The translations under genes and the position numbers were made by a program. Under the pieces are notes generated by a model. The model was given only the letters and a program-made list of their open reading frames with translations, was not told where the DNA came from and made no database searches. Below, one piece after another: positions 8,700 to 15,258 of a stretch of 64,000 bases of DNA. Source of the DNA: Photobacterium profundum SS9 (lineage in GTDB: Bacteria; Pseudomonadota; Gammaproteobacteria; Enterobacterales; Vibrionaceae). The stretch lies in contig NC_006371.1 of NCBI RefSeq assembly GCF_000196255.1, positions 634,332 through 698,331 of the forward strand, written 5' to 3'. Each line of letters begins with the position of its first letter. Positions within the stretch are counted from its first letter, which is position 1.

Positions 8700-9302
8700 T
8701 TAGAACCTAAATATCGCACCAAGTTTCATTGTTTTAAGGCTTGCTGATGAGCCGTCAATACTATCTGTATCTACACTCTCATATGAAGCCCTAAGAGCTG
8801 CATAGCTTGTTAACGAGAACTCTGCGCCTAGCGTGTACATGAAATCGGCACTATCCTCACTCTCTCCTGCGGCTTCTGTTTTTGTATACGCGATGGAAGG
8901 TTTCACGAAGAAAGAAATAATATCGTTTACAGGATATTGAAGCTTTGGACCAAGACTATAAGTTGTTACTTTTACATCACCTTTATGCCTGTATAAAGAC
9001 GGTATGCTGCTGTTATAACGGGCCGTATAGAAGTCATAATCATATTTTGCGAATTGTGCAGCGCCTTCAATTGCTACGAACTTATTAAAATTAAACCCAA
9101 CTAATCCGCCAAAGCTAAAAGTATCTTCATCGACACACTCACCAGACTGACAGTATTTATTATTTAGACTCTTTAAGGCTGAACTTTCTTGCTTTCCGAT
9201 CTCAAGTCCAACGTATCCTTGATCGAATCCTTTTGCATGACTTGAGTTGATCGAGGCACCAGTTATTGCAACTGCCACTAATAACATCATTTTTTTATTC
9301 AT
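8700..9302 (-). CDS. Outer-membrane beta-barrel protein (possible lysogenic conversion gene)
   Basis: The product has 200 residues with a clean signal peptide (MNKKMMLLVAVAITGASINSSHA) and ends in Phe within a KLGAIFRF strand, the classic C-terminal signature recognised by the BAM machinery. Alternating polar/aromatic strands (YVGLEIG, FVAIEGAAQF, TYSLGPKLQY, FFVKPSIAYT, MYTLGAEFSL, AALRASYESV) fit an 8-stranded OMP_b-brl/OmpA-like barrel. One Cys pair (YCQSGEC) may form a disulfide in a loop. The start at 9302 is chosen for its AGGAAA and the signal peptide; the frame extends further upstream. As a moron beside int it could change phage adsorption or serum/host traits of the lysogen. Confidence 0.78.
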   Translation of the reverse strand: MNKKMMLLVAVAITGASINSSHAKGFDQGYVGLEIGKQESSALKSLNNKYCQSGECVDEDTFSFGGLVGFNFNKFVAIEGAAQFAKYDYDFYTARYNSSIPSLYRHKGDVKVTTYSLGPKLQYPVNDIISFFVKPSIAYTKTEAAGESEDSADFMYTLGAEFSLTSYAALRASYESVDTDSIDGSSASLKTMKLGAIFRF

Positions 9303-9667
9303 TATATTTTCCTGCTGCTGGGCTAAAACATCAATGCACACTTACTGCTTAGTAAGTGCGCAATGTCAGCTAATATGCTGCGGACAAATAATAACAATGT
9401 GCTTTGTGAGGGATAATTAGCTGATATAAGAAATATTTATGAGTTACTGGTTAGCTTGAGCTAGATACTATAAATAAACACATTTCCACACTTGTTCATT
9501 ACTGGTGTGAAGTACAGTGTTGGTTAATTTTATCTTATGGACCTGATCGAATTGATACCCAGCTTGAAGCCTACCCACGACTGTCATCGGTCATGAAACT
9601 TGATGTTGTTTGCATGCAATAATCTCCACTGTTCAATTCTCTAATATTTTAACATTAAGGGAACAAT
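9303..9667. promoter_or_regulatory. Divergent intergenic region between the OMP gene and the lysis cassette
   Basis: The region must hold promoters for both directions. A perfect 8-bp inverted repeat CACTTACT-gctt-AGTAAGTG lies at 9339-9358, some 40 bases upstream of the OMP gene start, and is a candidate operator. No gene-like frame with a ribosome binding site is seen in the rest. Confidence 0.4.
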
Positions 9668-10177
9668 ATGAATGACATCACTCTCGGGCAAATGTTCGGG
9701 CAATACGTAATCAAGCCTGTACTGGATAAAATGGATATTGCAGCGGGTTCAAAAGGATCAATGAATACTGAATCAGCAGTGATTATTATGCTTATGATTG
9801 CGGCTCATGAATCGGACTGTTTAAAATATTCACGACAAATTAAAGGACCGGCAATTTCATTTCTTCAAATGGAACCGGATACTTTTAATCACAATATATC
9901 TTGGCTGAAGGCGAACCAGCCTCAACTTATGAACGTGATAAATCAACTTTCTCCAATCCCAAATGATTACGCTTTTGAAATGGCAATGTATCCAGAATTT
10001 GCAATTGGCATGGGCCGCGCTAACTTGCTGCGTTTCCCTGAAAAATTGCCAGACGCCAGTGATCTGACCGGTCTTGCTGCGTATGCAAAGAAATATTGGA
10101 ACACATACAAAGGTAAGGCTACCTGGGGCGATTACCTCAAAGCCTACCAGCGTTTCATGAAAATGCCTGCTAAATAG
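9668..10177 (+). CDS. Putative phage endolysin (lysozyme/transglycosylase-like)
   Basis: The product has 169 residues and no signal peptide. A lytic-transglycosylase-like pattern is visible: AAHESDCLKYSRQI (Glu49 as the candidate catalytic acid), then GPAISFLQMEPDTF, comparable to the ES...G..QM.P.T pattern of SLT-type enzymes. The C-terminal third (AYAKKYWNTYKGKATWGDYLKAYQRF) also resembles the substrate-groove helices of such proteins. It is the first gene of a three-gene cassette whose next members are small membrane proteins of holin type, which supports a role in peptidoglycan degradation at lysis. The start is supported by AAGGGAA. Family assignment is by motif only. Confidence 0.65.
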   Translation: MNDITLGQMFGQYVIKPVLDKMDIAAGSKGSMNTESAVIIMLMIAAHESDCLKYSRQIKGPAISFLQMEPDTFNHNISWLKANQPQLMNVINQLSPIPNDYAFEMAMYPEFAIGMGRANLLRFPEKLPDASDLTGLAAYAKKYWNTYKGKATWGDYLKAYQRFMKMPAK

Positions 10178-10188
10178 GGGGGAGGGGA

Positions 10189-10572
10189 ATGTTTGGCACA
10201 ATTTTAAGTATGTTCATAAGCGCATTTAGCACCAAGGCCGCGGCAAATACTGCTGTAGATTTAGTGCGAAAATTTAGCAGTTTGGATGGGCTGACAGAGG
10301 AACAAAAATACAAACTTTCTATTGAGTATATTAACGCGACAAAGCATCAATCACCGGTACGCAGATTTCTTGCAACGCTAGTCGGCTGCTTGTGGGCTGC
10401 GTGCGTCGTTCTGTGGATTATATTCTGCATACTAGGAAATCTATTTGATATTAAAGGCGCAATTACAACAGCTGGCCTCATGTTCACAATGGTAAAAGAG
10501 TTAGCGCCATACGTTTCGTTAATACTTACGTTTTATTTCACGATGAGTATTTTAAATCGGATGAAGAGTTGA
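10189..10572 (+). CDS. Putative holin
   Basis: The 127-residue protein has a short amphipathic/hydrophobic N-terminus, a charged cytoplasmic stretch (LTEEQKYKLSIEYINATKHQSPVRR) and two strong transmembrane segments at about 58-82 and 98-120. The KHQSPVRR-then-helix arrangement is common in podovirus/siphovirus holin-like proteins. It lies 11 bases after the endolysin gene, with a very strong SD (GGGAGGGG). It would form inner-membrane lesions releasing the endolysin. Which of this and the following small membrane protein is holin and which is accessory is not resolved. Confidence 0.6.
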   Translation: MFGTILSMFISAFSTKAAANTAVDLVRKFSSLDGLTEEQKYKLSIEYINATKHQSPVRRFLATLVGCLWAACVVLWIIFCILGNLFDIKGAITTAGLMFTMVKELAPYVSLILTFYFTMSILNRMKS

Positions 10573-10582
10573 GGGGGTAATC

Positions 10583-10792
10583 ATGCGCGAAAAAGGCGGA
10601 CAAGCATTAATCGCCTGGTTTTTTAGTTTACTTGGTAGCTTTACTCTAACAGGTTTTGCTCAGTTCTTAGCGACTATAATCGGTATAATCGCAAGTGTGG
10701 CGGCAGTTAGATATTATACCGCGGCAAGGGAAGCAAGCATTGTAAATACGCAATTAGCCAGGGCGAAATTAAAGCAGATAATGGGCGATTAA
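10583..10792 (+). CDS. Small membrane protein of the lysis cassette
   Basis: The product has 69 residues, with hydrophobic residues about 8-45 (one long or two short membrane helices with a Gly-rich turn) and a basic C-terminal tail (ARAKLKQIMGD). It starts 10 bases after the holin-type gene with GAGGGGG as SD and is clearly in the same transcript. It could be a second holin, pinholin or antiholin; it lacks the lipobox and proline-rich region expected for a spanin, so no Rz/Rz1 pair is recognisable here. Confidence 0.55.
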   Translation: MREKGGQALIAWFFSLLGSFTLTGFAQFLATIIGIIASVAAVRYYTAAREASIVNTQLARAKLKQIMGD

Positions 10793-10819
10793 TTGAAGAT
10801 ATTTACGCTCTATTTAGTT

Positions 10820-10848
10820 AAAACGACTGACTTATCATCAGTCGTTTT
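10820..10848. terminator. Bidirectional intrinsic terminator after the lysis cassette
   Basis: A perfect 11-bp stem AAAACGACTGA / TCAGTCGTTTT surrounds a 7-base loop. The A and T flanks are symmetric. It closes the lysis transcript and insulates the cargo segment. Confidence 0.85.
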
Positions 10849-11055
10849 CATATATAGCCTTAATTTTCCGATATTACTAAATTTAGCTATCCGTCAGTTA
10901 TGATTGTGAATTAGCTAACTTACAGATGAACAATTCCTTGTTAGCGGCATTCATAAACTCGATAAAAATAGAATAACTTTACGTATGAAAAAGTCGCTTA
11001 ATCAAGTGTCCAGTCTAGCAGGAACAGATCACTTTCTTTGCAACCAAATTTACCG

Positions 11056-11079
11056 TACCACTTCTAATTAGAAGTGGTA
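11056..11079. repeat. Perfect 24-bp palindrome
   Basis: TACCACTTCTAA joined directly to TTAGAAGTGGTA forms an uninterrupted 24-bp palindrome, 20 bases downstream of the end of the minus-strand gene 11099-12049. It lacks a T-run on either strand and any loop, so it looks like a dimer-protein binding site or a recombination relic rather than a terminator. Confidence 0.75.
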
Positions 11080-11098
11080 GCTAAAGATGGTCTTCTAA

Positions 11099-12049
11099 CT
11101 ATTCTGCATGAGCCGCAGCATAAATATCTTCGATTAGATAATTGTATCTTTCTGGAACGAGAGATAGTTCCCCCCAGCCCAAATGCTCAAAACACAAACC
11201 TATACCATTTTTTGTAATTTTCCCGTAGACCAAGGCATATCTACCATTACTATCATCACCGATACCATGTTCATGCTGTAACCAATGTTGTGTTTTTATA
11301 CAGAAATCAACGACCGAAGATGATCGCTCTATATAAGTCATTCGAATGTTACTGCCTCCTGGGGGGTTACCGTGGTGCGTAGAACCTCTAAGTTTAACAA
11401 AATATAGTTTAGGTTTATTATCCGTTTCAGTTACATCTCTAGCGTCGTGTAATAGAGAAGTTAGTGCTATTGCGTGTTGATAACCGGGCAGAAAGTAGTA
11501 ACGGTAATAGTTTCTACCAAAATTCCGGCATATCCCTCTTAGAGAAGTGATTTTGCTAGGAACTGTAAATGAATCGCCATCATGTATCCCCAGTGGTACA
11601 TTGGTTTCGGGTCCATCTTCATCTTCAATTTGAGCCTCGTCAAATGGTCTAGGCTGTCCCACTATAGCTTGGACAGGTCTATCCTGCATAAAGCGGCTAA
11701 CTATGACTAACTCTTCGTTATCAATCGCTTGAGTAACGGATTCTGTTGATGTGTATTTTTTACCTGAGGTTTGAACTGATCGTAAGTCACATGGAATAGC
11801 TGAGTAGCTAGGAAGGTGTCTATAATGGGCTTCCATACTTGCTGTTGTAGTATCACTATCAGCGTCAATTGGGACGCGACTAAGGTTAGTGAAGCACACA
11901 GGACAAAATAAATGATGATGCATTCTATTTTCATATTCTGTCGGCTTAATTCGTTCACCATCTACAAATAGCCTTGGGCGAGAGCCTCCTTCATACTTCC
12001 ATCCCTCTAAATACCATGCGAACGCTATTCTACGCTGAGTTTCTTCCAT
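11099..12049 (-). CDS. Zinc-ribbon protein with CoiA-like N-terminus, function unknown
   Basis: The product has 316 residues. Near residues 45-85 it shows CPVC, then AHYRH and a further Cys in AIPCDLRS, the CxxC...HxxH...C layout seen in competence CoiA-like and related nuclease-associated zinc modules. The middle is acidic and the C-terminal half (residues 150-316) carries FGRNYYRYYFLPGYQHAIALTSLL and a Trp-rich end; I recognise no nuclease active site. It is a lone gene, opposite in strand to its neighbours, with a good TAGGAG SD, between the lysis cassette and the retron. This is a typical place for morons, so a defence or regulatory role is possible, but that is inferred from location. 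Confidence 0.6.
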   Translation of the reverse strand: MEETQRRIAFAWYLEGWKYEGGSRPRLFVDGERIKPTEYENRMHHHLFCPVCFTNLSRVPIDADSDTTTASMEAHYRHLPSYSAIPCDLRSVQTSGKKYTSTESVTQAIDNEELVIVSRFMQDRPVQAIVGQPRPFDEAQIEDEDGPETNVPLGIHDGDSFTVPSKITSLRGICRNFGRNYYRYYFLPGYQHAIALTSLLHDARDVTETDNKPKLYFVKLRGSTHHGNPPGGSNIRMTYIERSSSVVDFCIKTQHWLQHEHGIGDDSNGRYALVYGKITKNGIGLCFEHLGWGELSLVPERYNYLIEDIYAAAHAE

Positions 12050-12817
12050 ATTTTACAACTCCTAGTTGACTAATGATTCAATCTACTATGCAACTGGTAT
12101 AATCTTAAATTAATTGTGGTTATTTACACCAAATTAGTGATCCCCCCTGAAGAAAAGTATGAATAATGATCATTTCTAACTAAACCACTATTGGTGGTAA
12201 AAAATGTACGAAAGAAAAAGGTTCAGGTGGTTACTCTTAAAAAACACTTCGCTAAATCATTCATTAAGTGAAATGCTTCGTAAGAGCAGGACCAGCTATA
12301 GCCTTTGGTACAATAAAATTAGTTTTTGGGATAGGCACCGGTCTCACTGGATTTATTTGTAGTGGCATTGAATTTGAAGCTAAGAGCAAAGCGTAAGGGA
12401 GTAGGTTTTGTCTTTTACCACCTTTTACTTTTTGTATTCCATGTTAGCTAATTATTTTAGTTTGTATTTCGAGGCGTAACGCGTTTTGGGCTACTTCCGT
12501 GTTAGCAGAGATCATGCTGGAACACTTCTGGATAGAAACGTGTTAAAGGTGATCGTCTAATCAAGTATTGTCAGATAACTCAATATATAGAAAAACTGAG
12601 TTGTTCTAAGTGACTAAAGCAACCTTACAGGCTTCATGTATCACAAGGGGATGAATATTGTGAGCTAACTCGCTTTACCATAATGATTACCAGAATCTTT
12701 GTACGAATTTTGTGATTTATACCTGTAAACGTTTGGTCGTATCGGGAGATATGCGATCTAAATTTGTTGAATATAATGTTAGCTTTTAATCCAATATAAA
12801 TTAAATAGGAGTTAATT
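12050..12817. other. 768-bp gap with weak small-ORF candidates only
   Basis: AT-rich and without a convincing gene. Two short overlapping frames exist at 12194-12271 and 12268-12396 (see separate entry). After 12396 I see no frame with a ribosome binding site until the gene at 12818. The gap may be a decayed cargo gene. Confidence 0.5.
12268..12396 (+). CDS. Possible 42-aa hydrophobic Gly-rich peptide, or 3' half of a frameshifted gene
   Basis: A GTG-started frame encodes 42 residues with a glycine-rich hydrophobic stretch (AFGTIKLVFGIGTGLTG, then FICSG) and a charged tail. The upstream frame starting GTG at 12194 codes 25 basic residues (ends KHFAKSFIK) and overlaps it by four bases (GTGA), so joining them by a frameshift would give a 67-residue basic-plus-membrane peptide. 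No clear SD precedes either start. It is listed because membrane peptides of this kind are easily missed; it may be noise. Confidence 0.22.
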   Translation: MKCFVRAGPAIAFGTIKLVFGIGTGLTGFICSGIEFEAKSKA

Positions 12818-13072
12818 ATGACTTGTCAGCAACAACACAGGTATGACCCAGAGTTTGAATTACTACCCCATGATCAAAGTCAATTTAATGGACGCCATAA
12901 ATGCGCAGGTTGTGCTTATGATAAAGGCTATTCTTTAGGGCTTTTAAAAGCCCCTTCCGTAAATATTGATTTTGAGTCGTTACCAAATAGTCAAGCTGGT
13001 ACAGTGCGTCATCGAAGTGTTCAAGCTGCGTTTGCTAAAGGTTATTTAGATGGTGTTCTAGCGTCATATTAA
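12818..13072 (+). CDS. Small protein with a CxxC pair and duplicated KGYxxG motif
   Basis: The product is 84 residues, preceded by a good SD (TAGGAG, 12806-12811). It contains HKCAGC followed by AYDKGYSLG, and a second similar segment QAAFAKGYLDGV at the C-terminus, so the protein may be an internal duplication of an alpha-helical KGYxxG hairpin. The LPNSQAGTVRHRSVQAAF segment between looks conserved-family-like, but I cannot name the family. It is a single gene ended by a terminator, immediately upstream of the retron promoter; a functional link to the retron is not shown, since the terminator separates them. Confidence 0.6.
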   Translation: MTCQQQHRYDPEFELLPHDQSQFNGRHKCAGCAYDKGYSLGLLKAPSVNIDFESLPNSQAGTVRHRSVQAAFAKGYLDGVLASY

Positions 13073-13146
13073 TCAACAAAAGCTAACAATGCGGGTTTGA
13101 TTAATAACGTTTAGATTCAAGATCACACCTGAACGGCGATCTTCCG

Positions 13147-13172
13147 AAAGGCTGCTGCTATTAGCAGCCTTT
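13147..13172 (+). terminator. Terminator-like hairpin after the 84-aa gene
   Basis: A 10-bp perfect stem AAAGGCTGCT / AGCAGCCTTT with a 6-base loop is followed by only a modest T-rich stretch (TTTGTTGT). It isolates the retron from upstream transcription. Confidence 0.7.
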
Positions 13173-13243
13173 GTTGTATCTGGACGTTACACGATCACGC
13201 TAGTTTGGTACAAAAAAACGTTTTGTGATCAGAAATAGATGAT

Positions 13244-13272
13244 AACAAAGTTCGCTAATAGCGAACTTTGTT
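13244..13272. other. 13-bp perfect hairpin abutting the retron promoter
   Basis: The arms AACAAAGTTCGCT and AGCGAACTTTGTT flank a 3-base loop (AAT). The end of the second arm overlaps the first bases of the -35 hexamer at 13271. It could be a second insulating terminator or an operator for the adjacent HTH protein. Confidence 0.65.
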
Positions 13273-13299
13273 GACTAGAATACTATTAACCCGTACAAT
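13271..13299 (+). promoter_or_regulatory. Sigma70-type promoter of the retron operon
   Basis: TTGACT at 13271-13276 and TACAAT at 13294-13299 are separated by exactly 17 bases. Both hexamers are one mismatch from consensus. The predicted transcription start is near 13305-13307, directly before the structured RNA. Confidence 0.72.
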
Positions 13300-13305
13300 C
13301 GATTC

Positions 13306-13510
13306 GTGGTTTAGAATTGAGATATACTCGCCAAAAAATGAGTTAACTTTTTGTTACTCGAGGGAAATTTTATTTCCTACCTATTTCCCCCATGCACGTC
13401 TCTTTACGGCTACGGCTGCAGCTAGACATTAACATGAGAGGGTATCGCACCCAGAGGCGACTCTGGGTGCGTGGAACGGGGGCACGTGTTGGTCAATCTC
13501 AATCTCTTAT
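13306..13510 (+). ncRNA. Retron msr-msd non-coding RNA (predicted)
   Basis: The boundaries come from the promoter and from a terminal pairing typical of retron a1/a2: AGAATTGAGAT (13313-13323) with ATCTCAATCT (13496-13505), ten base pairs with one bulged A. Inside are two short stems with U-rich loops, as in msr: GAGT(T)AAC-TTTTT-GTTACTC (13340-13359) and GGAAAT-TTT-ATTTCC (13363-13377). The 3' half is msd-like: a GC-rich segment opened by CCCCC (13387-13391) and closed by GGGGG (13478-13482), containing an 11-bp hairpin CGCACCCAGAG-GCGA-CTCTGGGTGCG (13446-13471). That gives an msDNA on the order of 95 nt. The priming guanosine was not identified. Support is structural only; no covariance model could be run. 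Confidence 0.62.
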
Positions 13511-13552
13511 TGAGGCGAACTTGTCATTTCGACAGGGCAATAGGAGAGCAAC

Positions 13553-13708
13553 ATGAAAGATAAAAACGTAAACCATGACCAACAAACACCGGCTAAAACA
13601 ACGTTAGTTAACGAAAAAGCATTGCTGTGGCGACTTATTAAGGCTTTTATCAAGATTGGTATGTTTTTGTGGCGTGTGTATAAACTGTTGAATAACGATG
13701 AAATCTAG
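13553..13708 (+). CDS. 51-aa cationic amphipathic peptide of the retron operon (candidate toxin/effector)
   Basis: A short gene with AGGAG six bases before its ATG. The product is 51 residues: a hydrophilic N-terminal half (MKDKNVNHDQQTPAKTT) and a C-terminal amphipathic helix, residues about 24-46, rich in Leu, Ile, Phe and Trp and carrying Arg27, Lys30, Lys34, Arg41 and Lys44 (LLWRLIKAFIKIG, then MFLWRVYKLL). Such helices are common in membrane-active small toxins. The gene lies 48 bases after the predicted a2 end of the retron RNA and 40 bases before the HTH gene, so the order is ncRNA, peptide, HTH, RT. I recognise no homologue. A toxin role neutralised by the HTH protein and/or RT-msDNA is inference. 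Confidence 0.62.
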   Translation: MKDKNVNHDQQTPAKTTLVNEKALLWRLIKAFIKIGMFLWRVYKLLNNDEI

Positions 13709-13747
13709 GTGTTCCCCCTAGTTTCACTTAATTTCGAGGTGTTAATC

Positions 13748-14053
13748 ATGATTAACAAGGCTCTTAAGATTATCCGTCAGTTCCATAACGTTAAACAAGT
13801 GGAATTAGCGCAAAAGTTAAACCTTTCAAAATCTTACCTTTCTGAAATTGAATCTGGAAAAAAACCAGTCAATTTAGAGTTGTTAGATAAATACTCGAAT
13901 CTTTTTGATATCCCAGTATCCTCGTTAGTGTTCTTTTCTGAGACAATTGGAAAAGAAGGCAAAAATGCACAAAAATTCAGATATGCCTTTGCCGATAAAA
14001 TACTAAATATCATGGAATGGATGGCTATTAAAAATGAATCGAAAAAGGTCTAA
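13748..14053 (+). CDS. Xre-family HTH protein of the retron operon
   Basis: The product is 101 residues when started at the ATG 13748, which has GAGGTG upstream; a GTG at 13709 would add 13 unlikely residues. Residues about 5-60 form a Cro/C1-type HTH (QVELAQKLNLSKSYLSEIESGKKPVNLELLDKYSNLFDIP is continuous but typical; key helix SKSYLSEIES). The C-terminal 40 residues are helical and basic and have no enzymatic motif. The gene overlaps the RT start by 20 bases, which indicates coupled translation. HTH accessory proteins are known in some retron types. It could repress the operon, act as antitoxin to the 51-aa peptide, or sense msDNA. Confidence 0.85.
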   Translation: MINKALKIIRQFHNVKQVELAQKLNLSKSYLSEIESGKKPVNLELLDKYSNLFDIPVSSLVFFSETIGKEGKNAQKFRYAFADKILNIMEWMAIKNESKKV

Positions 14054-14990
14054 GAAGCTAAAAATCCAGACCAATGGTAAATCGTACACAATCAAGGATT
14101 CTCCTCTATATCGCTTAAGAAGCAAAAAGAAGCTTGCTAACATTCTTAAATCTGATCTGAATAATCTAAAAAAACTCAGGTTAGATGCTGATAATTATCA
14201 TGAGTTTGAAGATAAAGGGAAGGGTGGAAAGCCCCGGAAGATTCAATGCCCATGCAATGGACTTGAAAAAATACACTCCCGTATTGCAAGTTTGCTCTGT
14301 AGAATTAAAACGCCTGACTATCTTCAGTCAGGGAAAAAAGGGCACTCCAACGTTTCAAACGCCAATGTTCACCTTGGTAGTAGTTGTCTTTTAGCAACTG
14401 ATATTAAGTCATTCTTCCCTTCGACTAAACGATACATGCTGTTTAGTTTCTTTTTTCACAGTATGGAATGTTCTGCTGATGTGGCCGATATCCTTTCTGA
14501 TTTATGCACCATTAACGGTCATATTCCAACGGGAAGCCAAATTAGTATGCCTTTAGCTTTTTGGGCCAATAGTCATATGTTTGATGAGCTGTATTTATTA
14601 TCAGTTAAGCATGCAGTGAAAATGACTGTTTATGTCGACGATTTGACTTTTTCAGGTGACGCTGTGAATAAATTATTCATGTCAGTTACACAGCGAATAA
14701 TCACAAAACACAATCAAGTGATGCACCCTGATAAAACAAAGCTTTACAGAGGGTATGAGTCAAAGTTAATTACAGGAGTTGTAGTTAAGGGTGACAATTT
14801 ACTCGTAAGAAATGAACAGCATAAAATGTTATTTTCTGATGTGGAATGCTGGAAAGCAATAAAAGATATACCAAGTGCAATTAATTCTAATATAGCCAAG
14901 AAAGTTATAGGGCGGATGCATTCAATGTCTGTTATTGATTCAAAGTTTAAAGATAAAGTTAGAACGTTAAGAATATCGACAGCCACTTAA
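14034..14990 (+). CDS. Retron reverse transcriptase
   Basis: The product is a 318-residue group-II-like RT of the retron class. Seen motifs: a fingers region with GKGGKPRKIQ (about 62-71), the retron-specific NAxxH as NANVH (109-113), ATDIKSFFPS with catalytic Asp123, TGSQISMPLAFWAN (166-179), the catalytic YVDD (200-203), HPDKTKLYR (231-239) and the retron (V/I)TG as ITG (246-248). Length is normal for a stand-alone retron RT, without a fused effector. It should recognise the RNA at 13306-13510, prime from a 2'-OH and make msDNA. It overlaps the HTH gene and is last in the operon, followed by a terminator. The motifs exclude a diversity-generating-retroelement RT. Confidence 0.93.
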   Translation: MNRKRSKKLKIQTNGKSYTIKDSPLYRLRSKKKLANILKSDLNNLKKLRLDADNYHEFEDKGKGGKPRKIQCPCNGLEKIHSRIASLLCRIKTPDYLQSGKKGHSNVSNANVHLGSSCLLATDIKSFFPSTKRYMLFSFFFHSMECSADVADILSDLCTINGHIPTGSQISMPLAFWANSHMFDELYLLSVKHAVKMTVYVDDLTFSGDAVNKLFMSVTQRIITKHNQVMHPDKTKLYRGYESKLITGVVVKGDNLLVRNEQHKMLFSDVECWKAIKDIPSAINSNIAKKVIGRMHSMSVIDSKFKDKVRTLRISTAT

Positions 14991-15032
14991 CATAACACTC
15001 GTAAAGCGATCTACAACAGCAACAGATTAAAA

Positions 15033-15062
15033 AAGGCCGCCAGTTCAATTGGCGGTCTTTTT
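15033..15062 (+). terminator. Intrinsic terminator of the retron operon
   Basis: The stem GGCCGCCA / TGGCGGTC (one G-T pair) with a 7-base loop is flanked by AAAA and followed by TTTTT. It ends the retron transcript 40 bases after the RT stop. Confidence 0.88.
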
Positions 15063-15258
15063 CGATACTTGAGTCGTTACAATAACCCCCACATGGCATT
15101 TAGTGTCACGAAACAATATTAACAGCCTGTGAATGAATAATTACTTTAAATCGCTATGGGACAAAATAAGTTAGGAAACATATCGTCTTTCCTTCGCTGA
15201 TTCCTGACTGCTTTTTTCCACAAATGTTTAACGCTTATATTTTTAACAGCAAAAATGT
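15063..15258. other. Short gap between retron terminator and recombination operon end
   Basis: AT-rich sequence without a gene-like frame or clear structure. It is the boundary between the cargo segment and the phage core genes. Confidence 0.5.

Noticed and set aside
13081..13200. Possible integron attC-like site (CTAACAATGCG ... ACGTTAC)
   Set aside because: The R' and R'' core sites do not match RYYYAAC/GTTRRRY properly and no integron integrase or cassette array is present; the hairpin is better read as a terminator.
14034..14990. Reverse transcriptase as part of a diversity-generating retroelement (the structural genes are BPP-1-like)
   Set aside because: It has the retron NAxxH and ITG motifs, is linked to an HTH gene and a structured RNA, and there is no Avd gene nor template/variable repeat near it or near the tail fibre.
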